Shown here piece by piece: positions 26,374 through 34,957 of a stretch of 64,000 nt of DNA; within the stretch, counting starts at the first letter, position 1, and every line of letters begins with the position of its first letter. The stretch is taken from assembly GCA_036226585.1 (NCBI GenBank), contig CP108997.1, positions 5,208,001 through 5,272,000 on the forward strand, read 5' to 3'. A program made the position numbers and the translations under genes. The stretch comes from Streptomyces sp. NBC_00708. GTDB taxonomy: Bacteria; Actinomycetota; Actinomycetes; Streptomycetales; Streptomycetaceae. The notes under the pieces are model-generated. The model did not search any database and had not been told where the DNA came from. It saw only the letters and a program-made list of their open reading frames with translations.

Positions 26374-26601
26374 ATGGAACGCGACAGCCAACTCAAGCTT
26401 TACGGCCAAGTCGCCGACCAATTGAAGGAAGCGCACTCCCGGGTGCGCGCACTGCAAGTCCCGGACGGCGTAAGGATGGCGTTGAACCGGAAGCTGATGG
26501 TCGTGACGGCCACGGCGAAGCACGATCTCCCGGGCGCGGCAAGGCGTCTGGACCGGTTGATGAAGGACCTCGACGAGGGCCGATTCCCCGAAGGTGACTG
26601 A
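26374..26601 (+). CDS. conserved small protein of unknown function
   Basis: A 75-residue basic, helical protein (LYGQVADQLKEAHSRVRALQ, then MALNRKLMVVTATAKHD). No signal peptide, cysteine or known motif. It stands alone between the leuCD terminator and hupS; a short gene of this kind occupies the same place in S. coelicolor as far as I recall. Function unknown. Confidence 0.75.
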   Translation: MERDSQLKLYGQVADQLKEAHSRVRALQVPDGVRMALNRKLMVVTATAKHDLPGAARRLDRLMKDLDEGRFPEGD

Positions 26602-26654
26602 CTCCGCAGAACTGCGCAGCGGTCGACTTCGTTGCGGCACTAGGGTGATTAGCC

Positions 26655-26690
26655 CGTTTCGTGTTTGATTTGCGGTATATATCTGCCTAA
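26655..26690 (+). promoter_or_regulatory. AT-rich candidate promoter of hupS
   Basis: The stretch around GTTTGATTTGCGGTATATATC is the most AT-rich of the area and lies 55-90 bp before hupS. A TATATA-like -10 is visible; no convincing -35 accompanies it, and CGGTAT could instead fit a stress-sigma -10. Confidence 0.4.
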
Positions 26691-26744
26691 CGTGCGAAAA
26701 AGCCTGAACAGATTCGTTCCGGCAATGTCTCCGAAGGGGAAGAC

Positions 26745-27410
26745 GTGAACAAGGCGCAGCTCGTAGAAGCGATTGCCGACAAGGTCGGCGGCCGGCAGCA
26801 GGCCGCGGACGCCGTCGACGCGGTGCTCGACGCGATCGTCCGTGCGGTTGTCGCGGGGGACCGGGTCTCGGTCACCGGCTTCGGCTCGTTCGAGAAGGTC
26901 GACCGCCCCGCCCGCTACGCCCGCAACCCGCAGACGGGTGAGCGCGTGCGGGTCAAGAAGACCTCGGTGCCCCGTTTCCGCGCGGGCCAGGGCTTCAAGG
27001 ACCTGGTGAGCGGCTCCAAGAAGCTCCCCAAGAACGACGTGGCCGTGAAGAAGGCCCCCAAGGGCAGCCTCTCGGGCGGTTCTTCCACCCGTACGACGGC
27101 CAAGGCCGCCGCCAAGAAGGCCACCGCGAAGAAGGCCGTGGCGAAGAAGGCCACCGCCAAGAAGGCGACCCCGGCGAAGAAGACCACCGCCGCCGCCAAG
27201 AAGACCACCGCGAAGAAGACGTCGCCGGCGAAGAAGACGACGACGGCCGCCGCGAAGAAGGCCACCCCGGCGGCGTCGAAGTCGGCGGCGAAGAAGACCA
27301 CCGCCGCCAAGACCGCGCCCGCCAAGAAGACCACGGCGAAGAAGGCGCCCGCGAAGAAGACCACCGCGCGCAAGACCACGGCCAAGAAGGCCACCGCGCG
27401 CAAGAAGTGA
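26745..27410 (+). CDS. hupS: HU-family nucleoid protein with histone-H1-like tail
   Basis: A 221-residue two-part nucleoid protein. Residues 1-94 are an HU fold (MNKAQLVEAIADKVGG, GFGSFEKVDRPARYARNPQTGE). Residues 105-221 are Lys/Ala/Thr repeats of the KKTTAKKA type, like histone H1. HupS of Streptomyces compacts spore chromosomes and affects germination. The GTG has an AGGGGAAGAC ribosome site. The tail is encoded by many near-identical AAGAAG-rich triplet runs and may vary in length. Confidence 0.95.
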   Translation: MNKAQLVEAIADKVGGRQQAADAVDAVLDAIVRAVVAGDRVSVTGFGSFEKVDRPARYARNPQTGERVRVKKTSVPRFRAGQGFKDLVSGSKKLPKNDVAVKKAPKGSLSGGSSTRTTAKAAAKKATAKKAVAKKATAKKATPAKKTTAAAKKTTAKKTSPAKKTTTAAAKKATPAASKSAAKKTTAAKTAPAKKTTAKKAPAKKTTARKTTAKKATARKK

Positions 27411-27438
27411 GACCGGGCCACAGGGCCCCCACACGCGC

Positions 27439-27470
27439 CGGGCCGGGCTCCCCTCGGGGAGCCCGGCCCG
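27439..27470. terminator. terminator between hupS and the convergent small gene
   Basis: A 15-bp perfect inverted repeat CGGGCCGGGCTCCCC around TC, 28 bp after hupS. It can serve both convergent transcripts. Confidence 0.82.
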
Positions 27471-27503
27471 CGGGCTGTCCGGGGGCATCCCCCGCGGACG
27501 GGC

Positions 27504-27707
27504 TCAGAACGTCTGCAGCGTCACCAGGGTGATCCGCAGCGCGGCCCCCTCGCCCTCGCCCTCGATCCGCACCCGCTGACCCGGACGCAGCAGCCGCAGG
27601 CCGCCGGCGTCGAAGGCCGCCGCGCCGAAGTCCACCGGGGTGCCGTCGTCGAGCAGCACACTGCCGCTGCGGGTCACGGGGTCGTACGTGTACGAGGTCG
27701 CCTGCAT
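27504..27707 (-). CDS. small conserved protein, possible OB-fold
   Basis: A 67-residue protein of beta-rich character (SYTYDPVTRSGSVLLDDG, LRPGQRVRIEGEG, ALRITLVTLQTF), somewhat like cold-shock or S1-type OB folds but without the RNP motifs. Its ATG is 9 bp after the cofC stop, so they share a transcript. Function unknown. Confidence 0.72.
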   Translation of the reverse strand: MQATSYTYDPVTRSGSVLLDDGTPVDFGAAAFDAGGLRLLRPGQRVRIEGEGEGAALRITLVTLQTF

Positions 27708-27716
27708 GGAGGCAGA

Positions 27717-28400
27717 CTATCGGTCCCGGGAGGAGGCCCCGGCGGCCCAGCGGCCCGCCGTGAACGGGCCGACGCCCAGCACCAGCGCCGCCCGCAGATC
27801 CTCGCCGGTGTCCACGTCCCGGCGCACCGAATCGATCCCCGGCAGCGTGATTTCCACCGCCCCCGACGCCAGGTGCCGCGCCCGCGACGGGCCACCGAAA
27901 GCGGGCCGCAATTCCACCCCCGGACCGGCCGACAGAAATGTCGTCCCGATTCCCGCCGCATCGGGAACAAATGCGCGGGGAAAAGCGGCAGAGAATTCGA
28001 GGACCCGGGACAATTCCGCCGGGCGCAGTGCGGGCAGATCCGCGTTGAGCGCCGCGACCGGCGCCCCCGGCCGCGCCGTCCGGGCCACGCGCTCACCGTG
28101 CGCGAGGGCCGCGTTGAGCCCCGCCGCCGGGGAGTCGGGCACGACCAGGGCGCCGAGCGCGGCCAGCGCCGCCCCCGCCGCCGTGTCGTCCGTGACGACC
28201 ACCACATCCGCCACGTCCGGGCAGGACAGCGCGGCGGCCACCGTGTCACGGGCGAAGGCGAGGGCCAGCCGGGGCCGCAACAGGGCGCCGGAGGCGGGCG
28301 CCAGCCTGCTCTTGGCCCGCGCCAGGGGCTTCAACGGGACGACCAGCGACCAGCGGCCGGCCGGGTCGGTGTTCGTGGCGGTCCCTGACTCGATACGCAT
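27717..28400 (-). CDS. cofC: 2-phospho-L-lactate (or phosphoenolpyruvate) guanylyltransferase
   Basis: A 227-residue CofC/FbiD-type nucleotidyltransferase of coenzyme F420 synthesis, which joins GMP to phospholactate or phosphoenolpyruvate. Seen are the start VVPLKPLARAKSRLAP (nucleotide site with Lys), VVVVTDD, LNADLPALRP (metal-binding Asp) and the late GIDSVRRDVDTGEDL. Other F420 genes are not in the window. It is divergent from plsC and precedes the 67-residue gene. Confidence 0.88.
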   Translation of the reverse strand: MRIESGTATNTDPAGRWSLVVPLKPLARAKSRLAPASGALLRPRLALAFARDTVAAALSCPDVADVVVVTDDTAAGAALAALGALVVPDSPAAGLNAALAHGERVARTARPGAPVAALNADLPALRPAELSRVLEFSAAFPRAFVPDAAGIGTTFLSAGPGVELRPAFGGPSRARHLASGAVEITLPGIDSVRRDVDTGEDLRAALVLGVGPFTAGRWAAGASSRDR

Positions 28401-28563
28401 CGCCGCCTATTCTCGCCTGCCGGTGCGCCGACCCGGAGGGGCGCTCCCGGGGGCGAGGCGTACGGTGTTCTCGACAGAGCAGGGGCCTGGGGCGAGACTT
28501 GACCCTCGGTAGTCAGGCAGCACAACAGCTCCACAGTCCCGTTCGCAGAGGAAAGGTGTCCGA

Positions 28564-29316
28564 GTGTCCCGCCGCAGAATCGGCTTCTGGTACCGCCTGG
28601 CGGCGGTCATCGCGAAACCGCCGCTGGTGGTTCTGTTCAAGCGCGACTGGCGGGGAATGGACCACATTCCGGCCGAGGGCGGATTCATCACCGCGGTCAA
28701 CCACAACTCGTACCTGGACCCGCTCTCGTACGGGCACTTCCAGTACAACACCGGCCGCGTGCCGCGGTTCCTGGCCAAGGCGGGGCTCTTCAAGGCCCCC
28801 TTCGTCGGCATGATGCTGCGCGGCACCGGCCAGATCCCCGTCTACCGCGAGACCACCAACGCGCTGGACGCCTTCCGGGCCGCCGTGAACGCCATCGAGC
28901 GCGGCGAGTGCGTCTGCTTCTACCCCGAGGGCACCCTCACCCGGGACCCCGACATGTGGCCGATGGCAGGCAAGACCGGCGCCGCCCGCGTCGCGTTGAT
29001 GACCAGGGCCCCCGTCATCCCGGTCGCGCAGTGGGGCGCCAACGAGGCGATGCCCCCCTACGCCTCGGAGAAGAAGGTGCGCCTCCTGCCCCGCAAGACC
29101 CTCCGGGTCCAGGCAGGGCCGGCCGTCGACCTCTCCCGGTTCTACGACAAGGAACCGACGCCCGAGCTGCTGCGCGAGGTCACCGAGGTGATCATGCGGG
29201 CGGTCACCGCGCAACTGGAGGAGATCCGGGGGCAGCAGGCACCCGCCGAGCCCTACGATCACCGCAAGGCCCGCGCCGAACAGCGGCGCAGGGCCCAAGG
29301 AGAGGGACTCACGTGA
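28564..29316 (+). CDS. plsC: 1-acyl-sn-glycerol-3-phosphate acyltransferase
   Basis: A 250-residue PlsC-family enzyme that adds the second acyl chain to lysophosphatidic acid at the inner membrane face. The HX4D catalytic motif is NHNSYLDPLS, and the acceptor motif FYPEGTLT is present. Its GTG has an AGAGGAAAGGTGT ribosome site. The stop overlaps the gpsA start (GTGA), so both genes for phosphatidate synthesis are coupled. Confidence 0.9.
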   Translation: MSRRRIGFWYRLAAVIAKPPLVVLFKRDWRGMDHIPAEGGFITAVNHNSYLDPLSYGHFQYNTGRVPRFLAKAGLFKAPFVGMMLRGTGQIPVYRETTNALDAFRAAVNAIERGECVCFYPEGTLTRDPDMWPMAGKTGAARVALMTRAPVIPVAQWGANEAMPPYASEKKVRLLPRKTLRVQAGPAVDLSRFYDKEPTPELLREVTEVIMRAVTAQLEEIRGQQAPAEPYDHRKARAEQRRRAQGEGLT

Positions 29317-30323
29317 CGCACCCCGCGAAGGCCGCCGTCTTCGGAACCGGCTCATGGGGTACGGCCTTCGCCATCGTCCTCGCGGACGCCGGATGCGAAG
29401 TGACGCTCTGGGGCCGCCGGGCCGAGGTCGCCGAGGCCGTCAACACCACCCGTACCAACCCCGACTACCTGCCGGGCATCGAGCTGCCCGCCTCGGTCCG
29501 GGCCACCACGGACGCCGCCGAGGCGCTGCGCGGCGCCGACTTCGCGGTCCTCGTGGTGCCCTCCCAGACCCTGCGCGCCAACCTCGCCGACTGGGCCCCG
29601 CACCTGGAGCCGCAGACGGTGCTGGTCTCCCTGATGAAGGGCGTCGAACTCGGCACCGCCAAGCGGATGAGCGAGGTGATCGAGGACGTCACCGAGGTCT
29701 CCCCGGACCGCGTCGCCGTCATCACCGGCCCCAACCTCGCCAAGGAGATCGCCGAACGCCGCCCCGCCGCGGCCGTCGTCGCCTGCCGGGACGAGTCCGT
29801 CGCCCAGCGCCTCCAGGCCGCCTGCCACACCCCGTACTTCCGCCCCTACACCAGCACCGACGTGGTCGGCTGCGAGCTCGGCGGGGCCGTCAAGAACGTC
29901 ATCGGTCTCGCCGTCGGCATCGCGGACGGCATGGGGCTCGGCGACAACGCCAAGGGCTCGCTCATCACCCGGGGCCTCGCCGAGACGATCCGGCTGGGCA
30001 CGGCCATGGGCGCCGACCCGCTGACCTTCTCCGGACTCGCCGGTCTCGGCGACCTGGTGGCCACCTGCTCCTCGCCGCTCTCGCGCAATCACACCTTCGG
30101 CACCAACCTCGGCCGGGGCATGACGCTCCAGGAGACCATCGCGGTCACCAAGCAGACCGCCGAGGGCGTCAAGTCCTGCGAATCGGTGCTCGACCTGGCC
30201 CGCAGGCACGGCGTCGAGATGCCGCTGACCGAGACGGTCGTCGGCATCGTCCACGAGGGCAAGCCGCCGATGGTCGCCCTCAAGGAGCTGATGTCGCGCA
30301 GCGCCAAGGCCGAACGGCACTGA
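29313..30323 (+). CDS. gpsA: glycerol-3-phosphate dehydrogenase (NAD(P)+)
   Basis: A 336-residue enzyme that reduces dihydroxyacetone phosphate to glycerol 3-phosphate, the backbone for PlsC. The Rossmann motif is AVFGTGSWGTAFA; GCELGGAVKNVIGLAVGIADG contains the catalytic Lys, and SGLAGLGDLVATC is the C-terminal signature. The GTG overlaps plsC by 4 nt. Confidence 0.96.
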   Translation: MTHPAKAAVFGTGSWGTAFAIVLADAGCEVTLWGRRAEVAEAVNTTRTNPDYLPGIELPASVRATTDAAEALRGADFAVLVVPSQTLRANLADWAPHLEPQTVLVSLMKGVELGTAKRMSEVIEDVTEVSPDRVAVITGPNLAKEIAERRPAAAVVACRDESVAQRLQAACHTPYFRPYTSTDVVGCELGGAVKNVIGLAVGIADGMGLGDNAKGSLITRGLAETIRLGTAMGADPLTFSGLAGLGDLVATCSSPLSRNHTFGTNLGRGMTLQETIAVTKQTAEGVKSCESVLDLARRHGVEMPLTETVVGIVHEGKPPMVALKELMSRSAKAERH

Positions 30324-30392
30324 CCCCGTTCGGCCCCGGGCGGCCCGTGCCACGCTGACGCGACCGGTACCAGCAGGTACGCTCATCGCGAT

Positions 30393-31550
30393 ATGAGCAG
30401 CGAGAACCTCCCCCAGAGCACGGAGCAGCAGCTCCGCAAGCCGCGCGTGGCCGTCGTGTTCGGCGGCCGCAGCTCCGAACACGGCATTTCGGTGGTCACG
30501 GCCGGTGCCGTCCTGAACGCCATCGACCGGACCGCGTACGACGTCCTGCCGATCGGCATCACGACGGACGGCCGCTGGGCGCTCACCGCCGATGAACCGG
30601 AACGCATGGCCATCGCGGACCGGCGGATGCCGGACGTGGACCAGCTGGCCGAGTCCGACGAGGGCGGCGTCGTGCTCTCCGTCGACCCCGGCAGCCGCGA
30701 AGTGGTCTATACCGAGCCCGGGGCGGTACCCAAGGCGCTCGGCGAGGTCGACGTCGTCTTCCCCGTCCTGCACGGCCCGTACGGCGAGGACGGCACCCTC
30801 CAGGGCCTCCTGGAGCTGTCCGGCGTGCCCTACGTGGGCGCCGGCGTCCTCGCCTCGGCGGTCGGCCAGGACAAGGAGTACATGAAGCGGGTCTTCACCT
30901 CCTTCGGCCTCCCCGTCGGCCCGTACGTGGTGGTGCGCCCCCGCGAGTGGGACAACGACCCCGCCGGCGCCCGCGAGCGCATCACCGGCTTCGCCGCCGA
31001 GCACGGCTGGCCGCTCTTCATCAAGCCCGCACGGGCCGGCTCGTCCATCGGCATCACCAAGGTCGACGACGTCTCCGGCCTGGACGCGGCCATCGAGGAG
31101 GCCCGCCGCCACGACCCCAAGTTCCTCGTCGAGTCGCTGCTGCGGGGCCGCGAGATCGAGTGCGGCGTCCTGGAGTTCGAGGACGGGCCGCGCGCCAGCG
31201 TGCCCGCCGAGATCCCGCCCGTCACCGCGCACGACTTCTACGACTTCGAGGCCAAGTACATCGACGCGGCCTCCGGGATCGTGCCGGCGCCGCTCACCGA
31301 GGAGCAGACCGCCGAGGTCCAGCGGCTCGCCGTCGCGGCCTTCGAGGCGTGCTCCTGCGAGGGCCTGGTGCGCGCCGACTTCTTCCTCACCGAGGACGGC
31401 ACCTTCGTCATCAACGAGATCAACACCCTGCCGGGCTTCACCCCGATCTCCATGTACCCGCGCATGTGGCAGGAGAGCGGCGTCAGCTACCCGCAGCTGG
31501 TGGACCGCCTCATCCAGGCGGCGCTGACCCGGCCGACCGGGCTGCGCTGA
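30393..31550 (+). CDS. ddlA: D-alanine-D-alanine ligase
   Basis: A 385-residue ATP-grasp ligase that makes the D-Ala-D-Ala end of peptidoglycan precursors. Visible are VVFGGRSSEHGIS, HGPYGEDGTLQGLLEL, FIKPARAGSSIGITKV and the metal-binding end FVINEINTLPGFTPISMYP. The length is usual for the family. It stands 69 bp after gpsA and ends at a bidirectional terminator. Confidence 0.96.
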   Translation: MSSENLPQSTEQQLRKPRVAVVFGGRSSEHGISVVTAGAVLNAIDRTAYDVLPIGITTDGRWALTADEPERMAIADRRMPDVDQLAESDEGGVVLSVDPGSREVVYTEPGAVPKALGEVDVVFPVLHGPYGEDGTLQGLLELSGVPYVGAGVLASAVGQDKEYMKRVFTSFGLPVGPYVVVRPREWDNDPAGARERITGFAAEHGWPLFIKPARAGSSIGITKVDDVSGLDAAIEEARRHDPKFLVESLLRGREIECGVLEFEDGPRASVPAEIPPVTAHDFYDFEAKYIDAASGIVPAPLTEEQTAEVQRLAVAAFEACSCEGLVRADFFLTEDGTFVINEINTLPGFTPISMYPRMWQESGVSYPQLVDRLIQAALTRPTGLR

Positions 31551-31567
31551 CCCACCGCACACGGCGA

Positions 31568-31598
31568 AGGGCGTGCGCTCGGAGCGAGCGCACGCCCT
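31568..31598. terminator. bidirectional terminator between ddlA and the DUF3515 gene
   Basis: A perfect 14-bp inverted repeat AGGGCGTGCGCTCG with a 3-nt centre. It overlaps the first bases of the convergent gene's stop codon, so both genes end at the same stem. Confidence 0.82.
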
Positions 31599-32085
31599 AC
31601 AGCCGGTTCGGCACCGTCTTCTTCACCGCCGGGGCGAAAGCCGCGAGCGGAGTCGTGTCGTGCGCGTACGCCTCCGAGAACGAGACCTCGACGTACGCCT
31701 TGCGCGAGGTGGTCGTCAGCCGGGGGCCGTCGTCCTCGCGCTGCTCCAGCATCCAGTTCACGCCGCTCGCGGTGATCCCCTTCGACTGGTCGTCGTCCAT
31801 CTCGGCGGGGCGCTCCACACCGCAGCGCAGTACGATCGCCCCGTCCCCCCACCCGGCGGTCAGCTCCGAACCGGGTTCCGGATCACCGCGCTCCAGACCG
31901 GCGACGGTATCCGGCAGTTCCCTGTCCAGCGCGCGGCAGTAGGCTGCGGCTTCCGGGGACGGGGAGGGCACCGCGACCGACGCCGTCGCGTCGCCCGCGG
32001 AACAGCCCGCCGCGGCCAGCAACAGCAGGGCGGCGGACGGACCGAGGAGCACGGGGTGGGGGAGCCGGCGGCTGGAGGACGTCAC
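31597..32085 (-). CDS. DUF3515-family lipoprotein
   Basis: A 162-residue exported lipoprotein: basic start, leucine-rich core and lipobox LLAAAGC. The mature part has the DUF3515 pattern with two cysteines (YCRALDRELPDTV and VLRCGVERP) that may form a disulphide, ending at a conserved-looking VPNRL. Actinobacterial family of unknown function, often near ddl and thiL. Confidence 0.85.
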   Translation of the reverse strand: MTSSSRRLPHPVLLGPSAALLLLAAAGCSAGDATASVAVPSPSPEAAAYCRALDRELPDTVAGLERGDPEPGSELTAGWGDGAIVLRCGVERPAEMDDDQSKGITASGVNWMLEQREDDGPRLTTTSRKAYVEVSFSEAYAHDTTPLAAFAPAVKKTVPNRL

Positions 32086-32105
32086 CGGCCCAGCGTAGAC
32101 GGGGG

Positions 32106-32339
32106 CTACAGGTGAACGACCGGGCAGGTCAGGGTTCGGGTGATGCCGTCCACTTGCTGGACCCGTGCCACCACCATGCGTCCGAGTTCGTCGACCGTGT
32201 CGGCCTGGGCGCGCACGATCACGTCGTAGGGGCCGGTGACGTCTTCTGCCTGGATCACTCCCGGGATCTTGGAGATGGTCTCGGCGACGATCGACGCCTT
32301 GCCCACCTCGGTCTGAATGAGGATGTACGCCTGTACCAC
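32106..32339 (-). CDS. stand-alone Lrp/AsnC ligand-binding (RAM) domain protein
   Basis: A 77-residue protein equal to the C-terminal RAM domain of Lrp/AsnC regulators (VVQAYILIQTEVGKASIVA, GVIQAEDVTGPYDVIVRAQA) with no DNA-binding part. Such stand-alone domains form ring-shaped oligomers and bind amino acids or partner Lrp proteins. The GTG start has a very strong GGAGG site, and open sequence further upstream is not protein-like. It is divergent from thiL. Confidence 0.88.
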   Translation of the reverse strand: MVQAYILIQTEVGKASIVAETISKIPGVIQAEDVTGPYDVIVRAQADTVDELGRMVVARVQQVDGITRTLTCPVVHL

Positions 32340-32579
32340 GGAACCTCCAGGGCGGCCACGAGGATCATGTGGGGGAAAGGGACGCCACGTTATCGCGTCG
32401 CCGCGCGCAGCGGGGAGACCCACGGGCCGGATGACGCCCTCAGCGTGGCGTACAGAACGCACAAGTTGACGTATCTCTTGACAGTACCGACAGCAGTGAC
32501 GGCACGCGACCGCGAGTGGGGCGGCGCGGACGGGGGACAGGCCGGAGCGTCCGGCCCGACAGATGAGAGGTGACACTCG

Positions 32580-33551
32580 GTGAAGGCAACCGTGGGCGAG
32601 TTGGGGGAGTTCGGGCTCATCAGAGAGCTCACGTCCCGGCTCACCACCACTCCGGCGGTCCGGCTCGGACCGGGCGACGACGCCGCGGTCGTGACCGCCC
32701 CCGACCGCAGGGTCGTGGCCAGCACGGACATCCTGCTGGAGGGACGGCACTTCCGGCGCGACTGGTCGACGGCGTACGACGTGGGCCGCAAGGCCGCCGC
32801 GCAGAACCTCGCCGACATCGCCGCCATGGGCGCCGTGCCCACCGCGCTGCTTCTCGGGCTCGTCGTCCCCGCCGAACTCCCGGTCACCTGGGCCGCGGAG
32901 CTGATGGACGGACTGCGCGACGAGTGTCAGGTCGCGGGGGCGGCCGTGGTCGGCGGTGACGTGGTGCGCGGTGACATCATCACCGTCGCGATCACCGCGC
33001 TCGGCGACCTGCGCAACCACGAACCCGTCACCCGGGCCGGCGCCCAGCCCGGGGACGTCGTCGCGGTCACCGGCTGGCTCGGCTGGTCCGCCGCCGGGTA
33101 CGCCGTGCTCTCCCGGGGCTTCCGCTCGCCGCGCGCCTTCGTCGAGGCGCACCGCCGCCCCGAACCGCCGTACCACGCGGGCCCCGCGGCCGCCGGGCTC
33201 GGCGCCACCGCCATGACCGACGTCAGCGACGGGCTCGTCGCCGACCTCGGGCACATCGCCGAGGCCAGCAAGGTCCGCATCGACCTGCGCTCCGGGCTCA
33301 TCGACGTACCGTCCCAGATGTCGGACATCGGGCAGGCCGTCGGCGTCGACCCGCTCCAGTGGGTCCTCACCGGGGGCGAGGACCACGCGATCGTCGCCAC
33401 CTTCCCGGCCGATGTGAAGCTGCCGGCCCGCTGGAAGGTGATCGGCGAGGTCCTCAACCCCTCGGCGCTGCCCCAGGTGACGGTCGACGGGGCGCCCTGG
33501 ACCAGCAAGAACGGATGGGACCACTTCGGCGACATCGAGGACGCCCAGTAG
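32580..33551 (+). CDS. thiL: thiamine-monophosphate kinase
   Basis: A 323-residue ThiL that phosphorylates thiamine phosphate to thiamine diphosphate. The ATP/Mg-binding start [10 protein letters not shown], the [24 protein letters not shown] segment and the late [14 protein letters not shown] are typical. The GTG start overlaps no other gene. thiD begins 10 bp later, making a thiamine phosphorylation pair. Confidence 0.95.
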   Translation: MKATVGELGEFGLIRELTSRLTTTPAVRLGPGDDAAVVTAPDRRVVASTDILLEGRHFRRDWSTAYDVGRKAAAQNLADIAAMGAVPTALLLGLVVPAELPVTWAAELMDGLRDECQVAGAAVVGGDVVRGDIITVAITALGDLRNHEPVTRAGAQPGDVVAVTGWLGWSAAGYAVLSRGFRSPRAFVEAHRRPEPPYHAGPAAAGLGATAMTDVSDGLVADLGHIAEASKVRIDLRSGLIDVPSQMSDIGQAVGVDPLQWVLTGGEDHAIVATFPADVKLPARWKVIGEVLNPSALPQVTVDGAPWTSKNGWDHFGDIEDAQ

Positions 33552-33561
33552 ATTGCGGCGT

Positions 33562-34371
33562 ATGCCGACAACCATCTCCGTACCTCCCCGTGTGCTCACC
33601 GTCGCCGGATCCGACTCCGGCGGCGGTGCGGGCATCCAGGCCGACCTCAAGACGATGCTGGCGCTCGGCACGCACGGAATGAGCGTGCTGACCGCCGTCA
33701 CCGCGCAGAACTCGCTCGGCGTCCAGGGGGCCTGGGAACTGCCGGCCGAAGCGGTCCGCGCCCAGTACCGCAGCGTCGTCGACGACATAGGCGTCGACGC
33801 GGTCAAGACCGGGATGCTGGCGTCCGCGCCCCTCGTGGAGACCGTCGCGGAACTCCTGGCGGGGACCGGGGCACCCGTCGTCGTCGACCCGGTCGGCGTC
33901 TCCAAGCACGGCGACCCGCTGCTGGCCGCCGACGCCCTGGAGTCGGTCCGTACGAAGCTGCTGCCCGTGGCGACCGTGGCGACCCCGAACCTCGACGAGG
34001 TGGCGCAGCTCACGGGGATCACCGTCACCGACGAGGCCGGGATGCGCCGGGCCGCCGGCGCACTGCTCGGATTCGGGCCCCGCTGGGTCGTGGTCAAGGG
34101 CGGCCACCTGCCCGGCGAGCCCGTCGACCTGCTCACCGACGGCACCGAGGAGCACTGGCTGCGCGCCCCCCGTCACGACAACCGCCACACCCATGGCACG
34201 GGCTGCACCCTCGCCTCCGCCATCGCGAGCCACCTGGCGCGCGGTGCCGAGGTGCCGGCGGCGGTCAGGGCCGCGAAGGCGTACGTCACCGGGGCGATCG
34301 AGGCGGGCTTCGCGCTCGGCACGGGCATCGGCCCGGTCCGCCACGGCTGGCGGCTGCGCGACGCGGGCTGA
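33562..34371 (+). CDS. thiD: hydroxymethylpyrimidine (phosphate) kinase
   Basis: A 269-residue ribokinase-fold kinase of the pyrimidine branch of thiamine synthesis. Signatures are [37 protein letters not shown] and the anion-hole [16 protein letters not shown] three codons earlier is possible, but the ATG gives the usual length. Confidence 0.95.
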   Translation: MPTTISVPPRVLTVAGSDSGGGAGIQADLKTMLALGTHGMSVLTAVTAQNSLGVQGAWELPAEAVRAQYRSVVDDIGVDAVKTGMLASAPLVETVAELLAGTGAPVVVDPVGVSKHGDPLLAADALESVRTKLLPVATVATPNLDEVAQLTGITVTDEAGMRRAAGALLGFGPRWVVVKGGHLPGEPVDLLTDGTEEHWLRAPRHDNRHTHGTGCTLASAIASHLARGAEVPAAVRAAKAYVTGAIEAGFALGTGIGPVRHGWRLRDAG

Positions 34372-34435
34372 CCGCACGGCCCGGCCGGGGCGCGGGCGAC
34401 CGCCCCCGGCGTCCGGGCACCCGTCCGGGCACAGC

Positions 34436-34469
34436 AAAAAGCCGGTCCACCGAGATGGACCGGCTTTTT
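34436..34469. terminator. bidirectional terminator between thiD and rpmB
   Basis: A perfect 14-bp inverted repeat AAAAAGCCGGTCCA with a 6-nt loop. It ends with TTTTT on either strand, a true rho-independent form for both convergent genes. Confidence 0.95.
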
Positions 34470-34503
34470 GGGCAACCGGTAAGGCTGCGCTACGACGGGA
34501 ACG

Positions 34504-34689
34504 TCAGCGCGCGACCTTGCCGGCCTTGATGCACGAGGTGCAGACGTTGAGCCGCTTCGGCGTCCGACCGACCACGGCACGCACGCGCTGGATGTTGGGG
34601 TTCCAGCGACGGGACGTACGGCGGTGCGAGTGCGAAATGCTGTTGCCGAAGCTCGGCCCCTTGCCGCAAACGTCGCAGTTGGCAGCCAC
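34504..34689 (-). CDS. rpmB: 50S ribosomal protein L28
   Basis: A 61-residue L28 with the usual start [33 protein letters not shown] and the end [12 protein letters not shown]. Both CxxC pairs are present, so this is the zinc-binding (C+) form. Streptomyces often encode a second, cysteine-free L28 under zinc control; none is here. Confidence 0.96.
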   Translation of the reverse strand: MAANCDVCGKGPSFGNSISHSHRRTSRRWNPNIQRVRAVVGRTPKRLNVCTSCIKAGKVAR

Positions 34690-34957
34690 GGGTCACTCCA
34701 AAGACTTCAGGTGCACTTACAGTGAATTCCGGTACGCCGGATTCAAGGACTGAAGTGGCGGTACCGGGGGAATGTCCCGACTCTCGTCGGGCAACCGAAG
34801 CAGCATACAACGCCTGCTCCGGAGATACGAAACTACCATGGCTTCCACCCCTGCCCGCCCCGCCCCCGGACCGGCCGAACCCGCCGGCCAGGGCTAACCT
34901 GCGGTGCAGCCAGCAGCCCCGCCCCCTACCGAGTCCCTGTTCCGAGGAGGACCCGAG

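Noticed and set aside
26745..27410. AAG-rich triplet repetition in hupS considered as a microsatellite or CRISPR-like array.
   Set aside because: The repeats stay in frame and encode the known Lys/Ala-rich tail of HupS; there are no spacers.
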